From assembly GCA_029262715.1 (NCBI GenBank), contig JAJCYX010000314.1, positions 1 to 9,211 on the forward strand: a stretch of DNA of 9,211 bases, read 5' to 3'. Positions within the stretch are counted from its first letter, which is position 1, and each line of letters starts with the position of its first letter. The stretch comes from Chloroflexota bacterium (GTDB lineage Bacteria > Chloroflexota > Dehalococcoidia > Lucifugimonadales > Lucifugimonadaceae). The notes beneath the pieces are model-generated. The model saw only the letters and a program-made list of their open reading frames with translations, did no database searches and had not been told where the DNA came from. Both the position numbers and the translations under genes were made by a program. This document shows, piece by piece, positions 1 to 7,510 of this stretch.

Positions 1-1
1 C

Positions 2-562
2 GATGCGCTGGTGCAGCAGGTCATGGACGACCACGGCAGGCTCGACATCTTCATCTGCAATGCAGGCGGTTCGTTTACTACTACGTATCCACCCGACGGC
101 AGTGTTCAGGAGTTTCGTGACACTATCGAGGCGAACCTGACGAGTACTTACATCTGCGGCCAGGCGGCGGGCAAAGCGATGATTCCGGCGAAACGCGGGT
201 CGATCATCACACTCGGTTCGATAGGCGCGACTCTCGCAATGGATACTCGAATATACAACGAGCGGTTCAAACGATCAGGCCCGCCTTACCTTGCAGCAAA
301 GGGCGGCATCCTGAACCTGACTCGAGCCTTCGCCGCTGAGTATGGCCAGTACGGCATCACGGTTAACTGCGTCAGTCCGGGGCAGATACCAAAGGACACG
401 ACAGACGCCGAGCAGGTTGAGACGTTCCGACAGATGAACGCCCTTCAGCGCACAGGCGTGCCGACTGATCTTGTTGGCTCAGTTGCGATGCTCGCCTCTG
501 ACGCCGGAAGCTGGATTACTGGGCAGGAGTTCGTCATCGATGGCGGCTGGTCAATCTGGTAG
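2..562 (+). CDS. SDR-family NAD(P)-dependent oxidoreductase, 3' part (5' end outside window)
   Basis: C-terminal part of a classical short-chain dehydrogenase/reductase, cytoplasmic NAD(P)-dependent enzymes that interconvert alcohols and ketones, often on sugars. The frame is open from base 2, so the gene starts upstream; the GTG at 11 lies inside the fold and is not a start. The missing part, perhaps 70-80 residues, would carry the Gly-rich nucleotide-binding motif. Counting from the GTG codon as residue 1, visible motifs are NAG (17-19) after beta-4, Asn42 in ANLTS, Ser70 after beta-5, the active-site pair Tyr93/Lys97 (YLAAK), the PG of VSPGQI after beta-6, and the usual C-terminal TGQEFVIDGGW. 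Ser70 and Tyr93 are 23 residues apart, about ten more than the usual 12-13. The gene converges on an MR/MLE gene 33 bp away, so it is not co-transcribed with it, but sugar dehydrogenases and acid-sugar dehydratases often share pathways. The substrate is unknown. Confidence 0.92.
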   Translation, partial: DALVQQVMDDHGRLDIFICNAGGSFTTTYPPDGSVQEFRDTIEANLTSTYICGQAAGKAMIPAKRGSIITLGSIGATLAMDTRIYNERFKRSGPPYLAAKGGILNLTRAFAAEYGQYGITVNCVSPGQIPKDTTDAEQVETFRQMNALQRTGVPTDLVGSVAMLASDAGSWITGQEFVIDGGWSIW

Positions 563-563
563 G

Positions 564-595
564 AGAAAAAGAAAATGCCGCACGCAGCCGGCGGC
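564..595 (-). terminator. Probable intrinsic terminator of the MR/MLE gene
   Basis: Read on the minus strand, the TAG stop of the MR/MLE gene is followed at once by GCCGC (595-591), a 9-nt loop and GCGGC (581-577), then a U-rich tract (ATTTTCTTTTTC, 576-565). A short GC stem followed by a T tract is the layout of a Rho-independent terminator. The stem is only 5 bp, so strength is uncertain. On the plus strand the stem is not followed by T residues, so it would not stop SDR transcripts. Confidence 0.5.
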
Positions 596-1738
596 CTACT
601 GATCGATTACGCTGCCATCTGCGTGTAGCCTCGTTATCACCTCACGTGGCTTCATAGGAGCGTTCTCCTCAGCGCCATCCTTCAGCTCCAGCCCGATACC
701 CGGCGCATCTGAGATCACCAGGTAGCCGTTGCCATCGTGCTGCGCAATATCAGTCACCATGTCCTTCTTCGGCGAGACAGCCTCGCCAATCGGGTACTCC
801 TGCAATGCGAAGTTCGGCGCAGTCGCTGCGATCTGCAAACATGCCGCCGTGCTGACAGGCGAAAGAGGGTTGTGCGGCACGACTCCAACATGGCGAGCCT
901 CGGCCAGCGCAGCGATCTTCCTGGCTCCTGTGATTCCTCCAACCAGGCATACATCTGGCCGCACATACTGGACAGAGTTACGTGACAGCGCCATCTCAAA
1001 CTCCCACGGACTGCTAAACCGCTCGCCAGTGGCTATCGGAATATTGATCTTGTCTGCCACGTACGCCATCTCATCGAAGTTGTCAGGCGTTACAGGGTCC
1101 TCATAAAAGAACGGGTGAAACTGTTCGATTCCGTTGCCAAGCTGCACCGCCTCGGTCGGTGTCAGACGTCGGTGAATCTCGATGCACAGGTCGACGCTAT
1201 TGCCGACGGCTTCGCGGTAGCGTCTGACCGTGTCGATTGCGTCCGAAATCTTCTCAGCGTGCGTCTTGAAATAAGGGACAGAGCGCTCTTCGTCCAGGAA
1301 TGGCGTGAGATGGCCAACAGCCGTGAAGCCCTGCTCTTTTGCATCCACAATGCCGTCCGTCAGTTCGTCCGTGGTCTCCCCGAAGACGTGGTAGTAGACG
1401 CGAGCCTTGTCTCTGACCTTACCTCCGAGAAGCTGGTGCACAGGCGTGTCGAAGTGCTTGCCCATGATGTCCCAGAGCGCAATATCGATAGCCGAAAGCG
1501 CACCCATGATGGCTGCTCCGCGGAAGTGCGAGAAGCGGTACATGTACTGCCAGTGGTGCTCAATGCGTAGCGGGTCCTCTCCGACGAGGTAGCGTCCGTA
1601 CTTCTCGATTGCCGCTCCGGATGCCTCAAGGTATCCCCATGCGCCGGACTCGCCAAGACCGTATATTCCAGCGTCCGTCTCGACCTTTACCAGCAGATAT
1701 CGGTCGAGAAACAGCGGCGTGACTTTAGTGATCTTCAT
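596..1738 (-). CDS. MR/MLE enolase-superfamily enzyme, galactonate/mannonate dehydratase-like (acid-sugar dehydratase)
   Basis: A complete 380-residue member of the enolase superfamily, whose Mg2+ enzymes remove the alpha proton of a carboxylate and commonly dehydrate sugar acids. The N-terminal capping domain spans about residues 1-115 and the barrel about 120-355. Three carboxylates with exact 26-residue spacing, as in DgoD, mark the metal site: Glu187 (CIEIHRR), Glu213 (FYEDP) and Glu239 (ATGER). His189 and His289 (PHNPLSP) match the two catalytic histidines of galactonate dehydratase; Asp262 (RPDVCLVGG) and Glu314 (LQEYP) are also placed as in the family. There is no KxK motif on the second barrel strand, which argues against racemase or cycloisomerase types. 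The first metal ligand is Glu where DgoD has Asp. HRRLTP also recalls the ManD/RspA group, so galactonate, mannonate or another aldonate are all possible. The ATG start is 4-5 residues before the first conserved strand, with only a weak AGG upstream. The gene is monocistronic or last in its unit, with a terminator just after it. Confidence 0.93.
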   Translation of the reverse strand: MKITKVTPLFLDRYLLVKVETDAGIYGLGESGAWGYLEASGAAIEKYGRYLVGEDPLRIEHHWQYMYRFSHFRGAAIMGALSAIDIALWDIMGKHFDTPVHQLLGGKVRDKARVYYHVFGETTDELTDGIVDAKEQGFTAVGHLTPFLDEERSVPYFKTHAEKISDAIDTVRRYREAVGNSVDLCIEIHRRLTPTEAVQLGNGIEQFHPFFYEDPVTPDNFDEMAYVADKINIPIATGERFSSPWEFEMALSRNSVQYVRPDVCLVGGITGARKIAALAEARHVGVVPHNPLSPVSTAACLQIAATAPNFALQEYPIGEAVSPKKDMVTDIAQHDGNGYLVISDAPGIGLELKDGAEENAPMKPREVITRLHADGSVIDQ

Positions 1739-1897
1739 TGCATTGCCTGTGGATGTTTGGGTGGTGAGAGTTCAACCTTGTTAGGTAAGGCGGATATTAG
1801 CCGGAGCGTCGGGGTCGTGCCAGACACCTGCTATATGTCACATTCCAAAATTTCTTATTCCTGTTTTTCTGCTCTAGTCAATCTCGTGAGAATCTGA
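1739..1897. promoter_or_regulatory. Divergent intergenic region between MR/MLE and PIG-L genes, with weak promoter candidates
   Basis: These 159 bp separate two genes transcribed away from each other, so both promoters should lie here. The right half is T-rich (about 1845-1871). On the plus strand, TGCTATATG (1829-1837) fits an extended -10 element for the PIG-L gene but has no convincing -35. On the minus strand, TTGACT (complement of 1876-1881) followed after 16 bp by AATAAG (complement of 1854-1859) is a weak sigma-70 candidate for the MR/MLE gene and would give a leader of about 100 nt. Ribosome-binding sites are poor for both genes: GTGAGA before PIG-L, and an AGG before MR/MLE. That is common in lineages with many weak or leaderless starts. 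I saw no clear operator palindrome. Confidence 0.3.
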
Positions 1898-2710
1898 ATG
1901 ACCCAAAAAACACTACTGTGCGTTGTTGCCCATCCTGATGACGAAACGTTTGGTGCCGGTGGCACGCTCATCCACGCAGCCTCAGGGGGTGCGAAGGTCG
2001 TTACGGTCTGCGCAACTCGCGGCGAGGCTGGCGAGATCATGGAGCGCGTAAACGCCACTCCCGAGACGCTTCCCGCTGTCAGGGAGAGCGAGTACCGGAA
2101 GGCGGGACAGATCATGGGTGTCAGCGAGTCGATTCTGCTCGGCTACCGCGATTCAGGCATGGCTGGAACGCCAGAGAACGACGACCCGAATGCGTTCATC
2201 CAGCAGTCGGAAGAGCAGGTCGTCAATGACATCATCGAAGTGATGGAGAGAGTGAAGCCTGATGTCGTCCTCACGATGGATGCTGGTGGTGGCTACGGGC
2301 ATCCTGATCACATCTTCGCTTCAAAGTGTGCACTTGCGGCATTCGAGCAGCTCAGAGATGACTATTCTCATGACCGGGCACCGAAAAAGTTCTACTACTT
2401 CGCTTTCCCGCGCAGTCGGATGCAGGAGGCGTGGGAGCGAATGGCTGCTGAAGACCCTGACAGCCCGATGGGCCAGGTGGACGTTGAGACGCTCGGTGTT
2501 CCGGATGAGGAGATTACTCTTTCGGTCGCAATACCGCAGCACGAAGATCAACTGCGAGAGGCCTTCGGCGCGCACCTCTCTCAGCAGTCGCCCCTGGACC
2601 GCATGCCGGATGATATTGCCAGAGGGTTTCTGACCGAAGAACACTACATTCGCGTCTACCCGACGCCTGCCGTGCAGGGTGACGAAACCGGTCTCTTCGA
2701 CGGCATCTAG
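1898..2710 (+). CDS. PIG-L (LmbE-like) zinc-dependent N-deacetylase
   Basis: A 270-residue protein of the PIG-L family, zinc enzymes that remove N-acetyl groups from N-acetylglucosaminyl conjugates (MshB, BshB) or cleave related amides (Mca). The signature AHPDDET is at residues 11-17: His12 and Asp15 should bind zinc and Asp14 act as general base. GHPDH at 134-138 supplies the third ligand, His138. GYRDSGM (82-88) is typical of the MshB/Mca branch, and His226 (AHLSQ) matches the late conserved His of that branch. Length is closer to MshB/Mca than to the shorter BshB. There is no signal peptide, so it is probably cytoplasmic. The ATG is well placed because the first beta strand starts at residue 4. 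The gene is transcribed alone, diverges from the MR/MLE gene and converges on an MFS gene, sharing 4 bp at the stops. The substrate (thiol cofactor, amino-sugar conjugate or xenobiotic amide) cannot be decided; no thiol-biosynthesis partner is adjacent. Confidence 0.94.
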   Translation: MTQKTLLCVVAHPDDETFGAGGTLIHAASGGAKVVTVCATRGEAGEIMERVNATPETLPAVRESEYRKAGQIMGVSESILLGYRDSGMAGTPENDDPNAFIQQSEEQVVNDIIEVMERVKPDVVLTMDAGGGYGHPDHIFASKCALAAFEQLRDDYSHDRAPKKFYYFAFPRSRMQEAWERMAAEDPDSPMGQVDVETLGVPDEEITLSVAIPQHEDQLREAFGAHLSQQSPLDRMPDDIARGFLTEEHYIRVYPTPAVQGDETGLFDGI

Positions 2711-3933
2711 GCCCGTCTGAGAGCGGGTGACAGCAGAAGCCCCAGTAGCATGATTGGCGTGCCACCAAGCGCGCTCACGATAAGTGCCTCTTCGTTGCCT
2801 AGCCACGCTGCGAGCGAACCGCCGATCAGCCATCCCATCGGAAACATGTCCATCGAGAGCACATAGAGCGACATCACGCGCCCGCGCATCTCTTCAGTCG
2901 CCGAGTTCTGGAACATCGTCAGGGCCGCGTTTACCCAGATGACGCCGACGAGCCCCATGGAGAACAGCAGAGCAAGTGAGAGCGGGAAGCTGCGAGAGAA
3001 GCCGAAGCTGACCATGCAGACGTCCCACACGAATCCTGTCGCCAGCATCACCATTGAGCCGCGGTGGTGAGTCCCAAATACCGCAACGATTGCCGAGGAG
3101 CCAAGAAGCCCGGCACCGAACGCTCCACCCATTAGTCCGAAACCGCTCGGGCCAACGTCCAGTACATCGTCTGCGTAGACAGGCATCAGTGGGAAGATGG
3201 CAACCGCAAACAGGTTCTGCAGCATCACCAAAGCGATTAGCCATGGAAGCGGCTGAGTTCCGCGGACGTAAGCCAGCCCTTCCTTTATCTCCGTGAACGA
3301 TGCGCGCCCAACGGGAGCTACGCGCGTTGGCTCCTTGACTCGCAGCATCAACAGCGCACCGCCGAGATAACCGATGCTCACGATCCAGAAGACCGTTCCT
3401 GCACCGACTCCAGCGATGATCAAACCTGTCAATAACGGCCCGACCATCTCACCACTTGTTCCGACGAACGCGACTATTCCGTTTGCGCGAGAAAGCTGAC
3501 GCCTCGGTACTAGCGTGACGACCATGGCGAAGAACGACGGACCGTAGATCGTCGCCCCGATACCAAGCCCGAACGCGATCACAATGTAGTGCCACGGTTC
3601 GGCGACATTCGTAGACGTTATTAGTGCGGTTAGCGCCACTAGAGCGGCCATCCACATGCCGCTAACTACGAGCAACCTGCGCCTCGGCAGCCTGTCTGCC
3701 AGGACTCCCGCGAATATGGCGAACATCAACACAGGCACGGCGCGTGCACCCGCTGCTGCGCCGACCCAGAGTTGGGAGCCAGTTAGCTCGAAGACGACCC
3801 AGGACTGCGCTGCGATGCGCATGCTGATACCGATGTCGAAGAGACCCTGCCCGACAAGAAGGGAACGGAAGGGCGAGTTGGCGCGCAGCGACGGTGCCCG
3901 TGCTTCGGGCAGCTTTTCGGCTGTATCAACCAT
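2707..3933 (-). CDS. MFS transporter, DHA3/MFS_3 type (last gene of the operon)
   Basis: A 408-residue major facilitator with about twelve hydrophobic segments, in the inner membrane. The DHA3-type group includes drug, macrolide and siderophore exporters (EntS-like), which use proton-coupled antiport. Motif A follows TM2 (GVLADRLPRRR, residues 76-86, with Asp80/Arg81). A conserved RANG (149-152) precedes TM5, and the second half carries MRGRVMSLY (349-357) before a late TM. The central loop is at about residues 198-228. The ATG start lies 8 bp inside the upstream HAD gene, with only weak Shine-Dalgarno-like bases (GCAGAGA), so translational coupling is likely. Its second half resembles that of the transporter at 6161-7468 (compare PVYADDVLDVG with PLYARNILDVG), which indicates paralogy. 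Its stop overlaps the stop of the convergent PIG-L gene. Substrate and direction are unknown; a multidrug-type efflux role is the family default. Confidence 0.93.
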   Translation of the reverse strand: MVDTAEKLPEARAPSLRANSPFRSLLVGQGLFDIGISMRIAAQSWVVFELTGSQLWVGAAAGARAVPVLMFAIFAGVLADRLPRRRLLVVSGMWMAALVALTALITSTNVAEPWHYIVIAFGLGIGATIYGPSFFAMVVTLVPRRQLSRANGIVAFVGTSGEMVGPLLTGLIIAGVGAGTVFWIVSIGYLGGALLMLRVKEPTRVAPVGRASFTEIKEGLAYVRGTQPLPWLIALVMLQNLFAVAIFPLMPVYADDVLDVGPSGFGLMGGAFGAGLLGSSAIVAVFGTHHRGSMVMLATGFVWDVCMVSFGFSRSFPLSLALLFSMGLVGVIWVNAALTMFQNSATEEMRGRVMSLYVLSMDMFPMGWLIGGSLAAWLGNEEALIVSALGGTPIMLLGLLLSPALRRA

Positions 3934-4795
3934 TCTCTGCGTTAACCGCCTCGATCAGCTTTTCGAGCACAATCGCCACGCCGTCGTCATCGTTGGCGGC
4001 TGTCAGGTAGCGCGCCACCCTTTTCACTTCAGGGATGGCGTTGTCGACTGCAACTGACCAGCCGGTGTTAAGCATGAGGTCTACGTCAGGCAGGTCATCC
4101 CCAAAACTGATCACATCGGCAAGTTCGATTCCGCTGGAGTGAAGCAATGACTCGGTTGCGCCACTCTTACTGGCTCTGACGCTATGGATGTTGATAAAGG
4201 AGTTATCGACGGCAGGCACCACAGCAGTTTCTGCAGACAACTTCGAGCGCAGTTCGTTGACGATAGGTGAGAGGTCCGAGCCGAGGCCATTGACCGACAC
4301 CTTTGCAGGGCCGGCGGCATTCGCCTCCTCCAGCGTCAGGATCATGTCGGGCGTTGCTGTGTTGAACGCCCACAGCTCGTCGGCGTCGCTCTCGTGATTG
4401 ACTGCGAACCGCCGGCCATCCACCTCCATAGTCATGCGCGGTGCAAGTGGGCTGGTTGAAACGATCTCCCAGGTGAGTCGAGCCTGGTCAGGGTCTATCG
4501 GATTCCAGGCTGTCCCGTGTAGAGGATGGCGACCGACTGCGGCGACACCGCTCAGGTGCACGACAGAACAGCGGGCCGCTATTTCGGGCCCAACGAGAAC
4601 CGGTATCACTCGCTCAGGCCGTGCAGTAGCAATGATGACCGGTACACCAAGTTCGATCAGCGTCAGCACCGAATCGGATGTCCTTGCTGAGAGGCGAGAT
4701 GAGGAGTTGAGCGCTGTGCCGTCGAGGTCCAGCGCAACCGCCCTGGGAATTCGACCGTCGGCTCTGGAAGGATTGGGAAACTGTGGCAGGTTCAT
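3926..4795 (-). CDS. HAD-superfamily (Cof-type, class IIB) phosphatase
   Basis: A 289-residue cytoplasmic haloacid-dehalogenase hydrolase, probably a Mg2+-dependent sugar- or metabolite-phosphate phosphatase. All four HAD motifs are visible. Motif I is DLDGT (residues 23-27), with Asp23 as nucleophile and Asp25 as acid/base. Motif II is Thr57 in IIATARP. Motif III is Lys210 in ASKSGAT, the position of the usual NKG in Cof proteins. Motif IV is GDDLPD (232-237), with Asp233 and Asp237 expected at the metal site. The segment of about residues 85-200 between motifs II and III is the C2-type cap that sets substrate choice in this class. The ATG overlaps the TGA of the upstream MFS gene in an ATGA, and the stop lies 8 bp inside the next MFS gene, so it is embedded between two transporters and almost certainly co-translated with them. 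The first 18 residues are Pro/Arg-rich and precede the first strand. The specific substrate is not predictable. Confidence 0.94.
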   Translation of the reverse strand: MNLPQFPNPSRADGRIPRAVALDLDGTALNSSSRLSARTSDSVLTLIELGVPVIIATARPERVIPVLVGPEIAARCSVVHLSGVAAVGRHPLHGTAWNPIDPDQARLTWEIVSTSPLAPRMTMEVDGRRFAVNHESDADELWAFNTATPDMILTLEEANAAGPAKVSVNGLGSDLSPIVNELRSKLSAETAVVPAVDNSFINIHSVRASKSGATESLLHSSGIELADVISFGDDLPDVDLMLNTGWSVAVDNAIPEVKRVARYLTAANDDDGVAIVLEKLIEAVNAENG

Positions 4796-6114
4796 CGAGC
4801 TCGGCCTACCGGGTCTGTAGAGACTGCGTCATCCAACGGCCCGGCTCCGCGCCAGAGAACCGGCCACACGGCTGCGGCGACAAGTGTTAGTCCGAGACCC
4901 ACGAATCCGTGAACGCCTATCATCGTCCGTGCACCGAACTCCTCTGCGATCCATCCTCCCATCAAGAGGCCGAGCGGAAGGCCGTAGATAGCCAGCACGC
5001 GCAGGCCCATCACTCTTCCTCGCAGGCGCACATGCGTCATTTGTAGCAGGCCAACCATCAACGCAACAAAGGAAGCGCCCGCGAAGATGCCCCATACAAA
5101 TAGAAGCGGCAGGGCAGCGCCGAGCGACATATCGAGGACCAGTGGGATGGTTAGCAGATGCCAGATCGTGACCGTAATAAGAAGGAGGCGGGACGGATTG
5201 GAAATGCCGGGATAGGCACCTGTCAAAAGCGCACCTAGCAGAGCACCTCCGGATGCAACCGCCCGCATCACTCCCACCCCAGTCTCATCCGCTCCGAAAA
5301 GTTCCTTGCCCATCACCGTCATCAACTCGTTCACGAGCGGAAACGTAGTGAACTCGATCAAGAAAGCGAAGAATAGTAACCCAACAAGAATGCTGCGCTC
5401 TCGAACGTAGCTGACACCCTCAGCGATCTGCGCGAAGTAACCCGGTCGAGCTGATCCGTGAGAGCCAGTGTCTTCCGAATCGGCGCGTTTAGGCCGCCTC
5501 GATATGAGCGATGCCGCAATGGTCGCAGCAAAGTAGAGCGTAACCACTCCAATATATGCGGGTCCAAGTCCCAACGCTGACATCAGACCGCCACCAAGCA
5601 GCGAGCCGGTGATGCGTGCCAGGTCGGTGGTCGCCCTGTTCAGCCCCATCGCGTTGTTGAGCTGGCTCTTCGAAACCGTGTCTGCGGAGAGTGCCTGGTT
5701 GGCGAGGATGCCGAGCATCTGTATCAGACTTCCCAGTCCGACGATCACGAACGCGTGCCACGCGACGAACACGTCTGTCAGCACAAGCGTCATCAGCACC
5801 GACGCTAGAACCGTGCTCATGACTCGGGCGAATATCTGCACCTTACGCCGGTCGAACCGGTCAACTATCGCTCCATACAGAGGAGCAAGTAGCGTTCCGC
5901 TGAACCGCGTCGCTCCGATAAGCCCCACTTGCAACGGTGAACCGGTGTCGTTCAGGATGAACCATGCGAGTACCAGGTTCTCCATCTCGTGCGCCCACAG
6001 ATGCAGCATCTCGGACGACCACACGTATCGGAAGTCTCGCTGACGAAGAGCCGCGAACGGATTCGGCACGCCGCGCCCAGCTTCAGCTCGCACTCTCTGT
6101 TCCCCGACAGACAA
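4792..6114 (-). CDS. MFS transporter, DHA3/MFS_3 type (TTG start)
   Basis: A 440-residue inner-membrane major facilitator with about twelve predicted hydrophobic segments. The N-terminal tail contains FAALRQRDFRYVW (20-32), typical of the DHA3/EntS-like group just before TM1. Motif A is GAIVDRFDRRK (81-91), with Asp85/Arg86. LNNAMGLNRA (152-161) leads into TM5, and LRGRVMGLR (364-372) is the second-half signature shared with the other two transporters here. TM1 contains an unusually polar HEMEN stretch (42-46), which may contribute to coupling or substrate binding. The start is TTG, chosen because GAGGTGA (complement of 6121-6127) sits 6 nt upstream, the best Shine-Dalgarno in the window, and the next in-frame ATG would cut into the protein. 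The C-terminal tail after about residue 423 is polar. It overlaps the HAD gene by 4 bp and follows another MFS gene by 46 bp. It is the most divergent of the three paralogs; substrate unknown. Confidence 0.93.
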   Translation of the reverse strand: MSVGEQRVRAEAGRGVPNPFAALRQRDFRYVWSSEMLHLWAHEMENLVLAWFILNDTGSPLQVGLIGATRFSGTLLAPLYGAIVDRFDRRKVQIFARVMSTVLASVLMTLVLTDVFVAWHAFVIVGLGSLIQMLGILANQALSADTVSKSQLNNAMGLNRATTDLARITGSLLGGGLMSALGLGPAYIGVVTLYFAATIAASLISRRPKRADSEDTGSHGSARPGYFAQIAEGVSYVRERSILVGLLFFAFLIEFTTFPLVNELMTVMGKELFGADETGVGVMRAVASGGALLGALLTGAYPGISNPSRLLLITVTIWHLLTIPLVLDMSLGAALPLLFVWGIFAGASFVALMVGLLQMTHVRLRGRVMGLRVLAIYGLPLGLLMGGWIAEEFGARTMIGVHGFVGLGLTLVAAAVWPVLWRGAGPLDDAVSTDPVGRAR

Positions 6115-6120
6115 ATTGAT

Positions 6121-6127
6121 TCACCTC
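6121..6127 (-). promoter_or_regulatory. Strong ribosome-binding site for the TTG-started MFS gene
   Basis: The minus-strand sequence GAGGTGA is a near-perfect anti-Shine-Dalgarno match placed 6 nt before the TTG codon at 6114-6112. It fixes the start of this transporter. Other genes in the window have much weaker sites. Confidence 0.75.
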
Positions 6128-6160
6128 GGCGATATGTTGTTCTCTCTGGCGTGCAGCCGA

Positions 6161-7468
6161 TCAGGTCAGCTTACGTAGGTCGCGCGAAGCGATGAACGCA
6201 AGTACGACAACAGTCATCGAGCCGCCTGCTGCCACGAGCGCCGTTCCTCGAGTGCCGATCGCACCATCCAGAGCACCGCCCAGTATCCACCCAAGCTGGA
6301 ATATCAGGGCAATCATGAAGAAGATTCCCATCACCCGCCCACGCATATTCTCCTCGGTGCGAGTTTGGATCAGGGTCGGAACCGTTACAAACCAGATGCC
6401 GAATCCAGCGCCAATGAAGAAGAGCATTGAAAGCGAAACGGCGTAGTTATCGGAGAAAGCAAACGCGGCCATCGCACCGTTCATCATGAGCATAGTGCCG
6501 AATATCAACACCGATTTTCGCCGCACCTCGCCTGTCAGTACGAGGATGAACGAGCCGGTCAGGGCGCCCGCTCCTTGAACCGTGACCATGGTGCCGTAGC
6601 CGATCTCACCGACGTCCAGGATGTTGCGTGCATATAAAGGAGTAACGACCTGGAAGATCCCCGTGAACAGGCCTCCTAGTGACATGAATAACAGCCACTT
6701 GATCACAGGATTTGCTGCGGAGTACCGGATACCGTCCGATATATCGCGGGCAACACTACGCTTCTCTCTAACCAATGGTGTGCTGCGAGACCTGATCGCT
6801 ACGGTTGCCACGAAACCTGCCCCGTACAGCACCCCAAGCAAGTAGAAAGCAGCATCCAGCCCAGTTGCGAGCAGGTAGCCGCCGAGCATGGGTCCTGCAA
6901 CGATGGCGGTCTGCGAGATTGTCGTGTTCACGGATATTGCGCTCATGAATCTCTCGCGGCCAACGATGTCCATTGCGAACGCCTGACTCGCAGGGTTGTG
7001 AAAGGCAAACATCGTTCCTGTCATCAACCCTATCGGTATCAAATGCCATGCAGAGATCACGTCGGCTGTAACAAGAAATGCTGTCAGAAACGCCATGGAA
7101 GCGATCGCCAGCTTAGTGACCATCTGGATCTTCCATCTCTCCCATCGGTCAGCAGCAGCGCCGCCCAAAAGAGAAATCGCCATGATGGCAACTCCGGGCA
7201 TGGCGTTCACGATCCCGACCCAGAGTGAGGAGTCGGTCAACTCGAGGACGAGCCAGGCCTGAGCCATGTTCCGCACCTGGAACCCTGCAAACATCATGGC
7301 GTTGCCGATCAGCAGGAACTGGAAGTCACGAATGCCCAGGACTTCACCGGCGGCTGCAAGGCCCGACTTTCGAGGTCCAGTTACTGGCCTGCCGGTACGC
7401 GCATCGTTGGCCGCGTCGGTGCTGCCTTCTGCGGATGGCTCGGCTTCAGTAGCCATTGCGTGTGGCAC
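6161..7468 (-). CDS. MFS transporter, DHA3/MFS_3 type (second gene of the operon)
   Basis: A 435-residue major facilitator with about twelve hydrophobic segments. It begins with a hydrophilic, low-complexity N-terminal tail of about 45 residues rich in Ala, Glu, Gly and Thr, followed by IRDFQFLLIGN (46-56) leading into TM1. Motif A is GGAAADRWERWK (102-113), with Asp107/Arg108. HNPASQAF (157-164), a feature of EntS-like members, lies in the first half, and MRGRVMGIF (375-383) in the second. The listed start is GTG at 7468-7466; the in-frame ATG four codons later (7456-7454) is an equally possible start, since neither has a good Shine-Dalgarno. It lies 42 bp after the MR/MLE gene and 46 bp before the next MFS gene on the same strand. 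Its second half closely resembles that of the transporter at 2707-3933. A role in moving the substrate or product of the adjacent enolase-superfamily enzyme is an inference from position. Confidence 0.93.
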   Translation of the reverse strand: MPHAMATEAEPSAEGSTDAANDARTGRPVTGPRKSGLAAAGEVLGIRDFQFLLIGNAMMFAGFQVRNMAQAWLVLELTDSSLWVGIVNAMPGVAIMAISLLGGAAADRWERWKIQMVTKLAIASMAFLTAFLVTADVISAWHLIPIGLMTGTMFAFHNPASQAFAMDIVGRERFMSAISVNTTISQTAIVAGPMLGGYLLATGLDAAFYLLGVLYGAGFVATVAIRSRSTPLVREKRSVARDISDGIRYSAANPVIKWLLFMSLGGLFTGIFQVVTPLYARNILDVGEIGYGTMVTVQGAGALTGSFILVLTGEVRRKSVLIFGTMLMMNGAMAAFAFSDNYAVSLSMLFFIGAGFGIWFVTVPTLIQTRTEENMRGRVMGIFFMIALIFQLGWILGGALDGAIGTRGTALVAAGGSMTVVVLAFIASRDLRKLT

Positions 7469-7510
7469 CGTTCACTGGTGAGTGGGTCCTGTTCGTAGGA
7501 CTGATAGCAG

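Noticed and set aside
11..13. GTG as the start of the SDR gene
   Set aside because: The frame is open to base 2 and the cofactor-binding N-terminus would be missing; the protein is truncated by the window edge, not by a late start.
1115..1570. 151-codon plus-strand frame antisense to the first MR/MLE gene
   Set aside because: It lies wholly opposite a gene with conserved active-site motifs and has no recognisable domain; it is a codon-bias shadow.
2712..2727. CCCG/CGGG stem just after the PIG-L stop as a terminator
   Set aside because: The stem is only 4-5 bp and is followed by GTGACAGC rather than a T tract; it also lies within the MFS coding sequence.
2321..2833. 170-codon minus-strand frame spanning the PIG-L/MFS junction
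   Set aside because: It is Arg/Ser-rich shadow composition, opposite PIG-L and out of frame with the MFS gene; no domain was seen.
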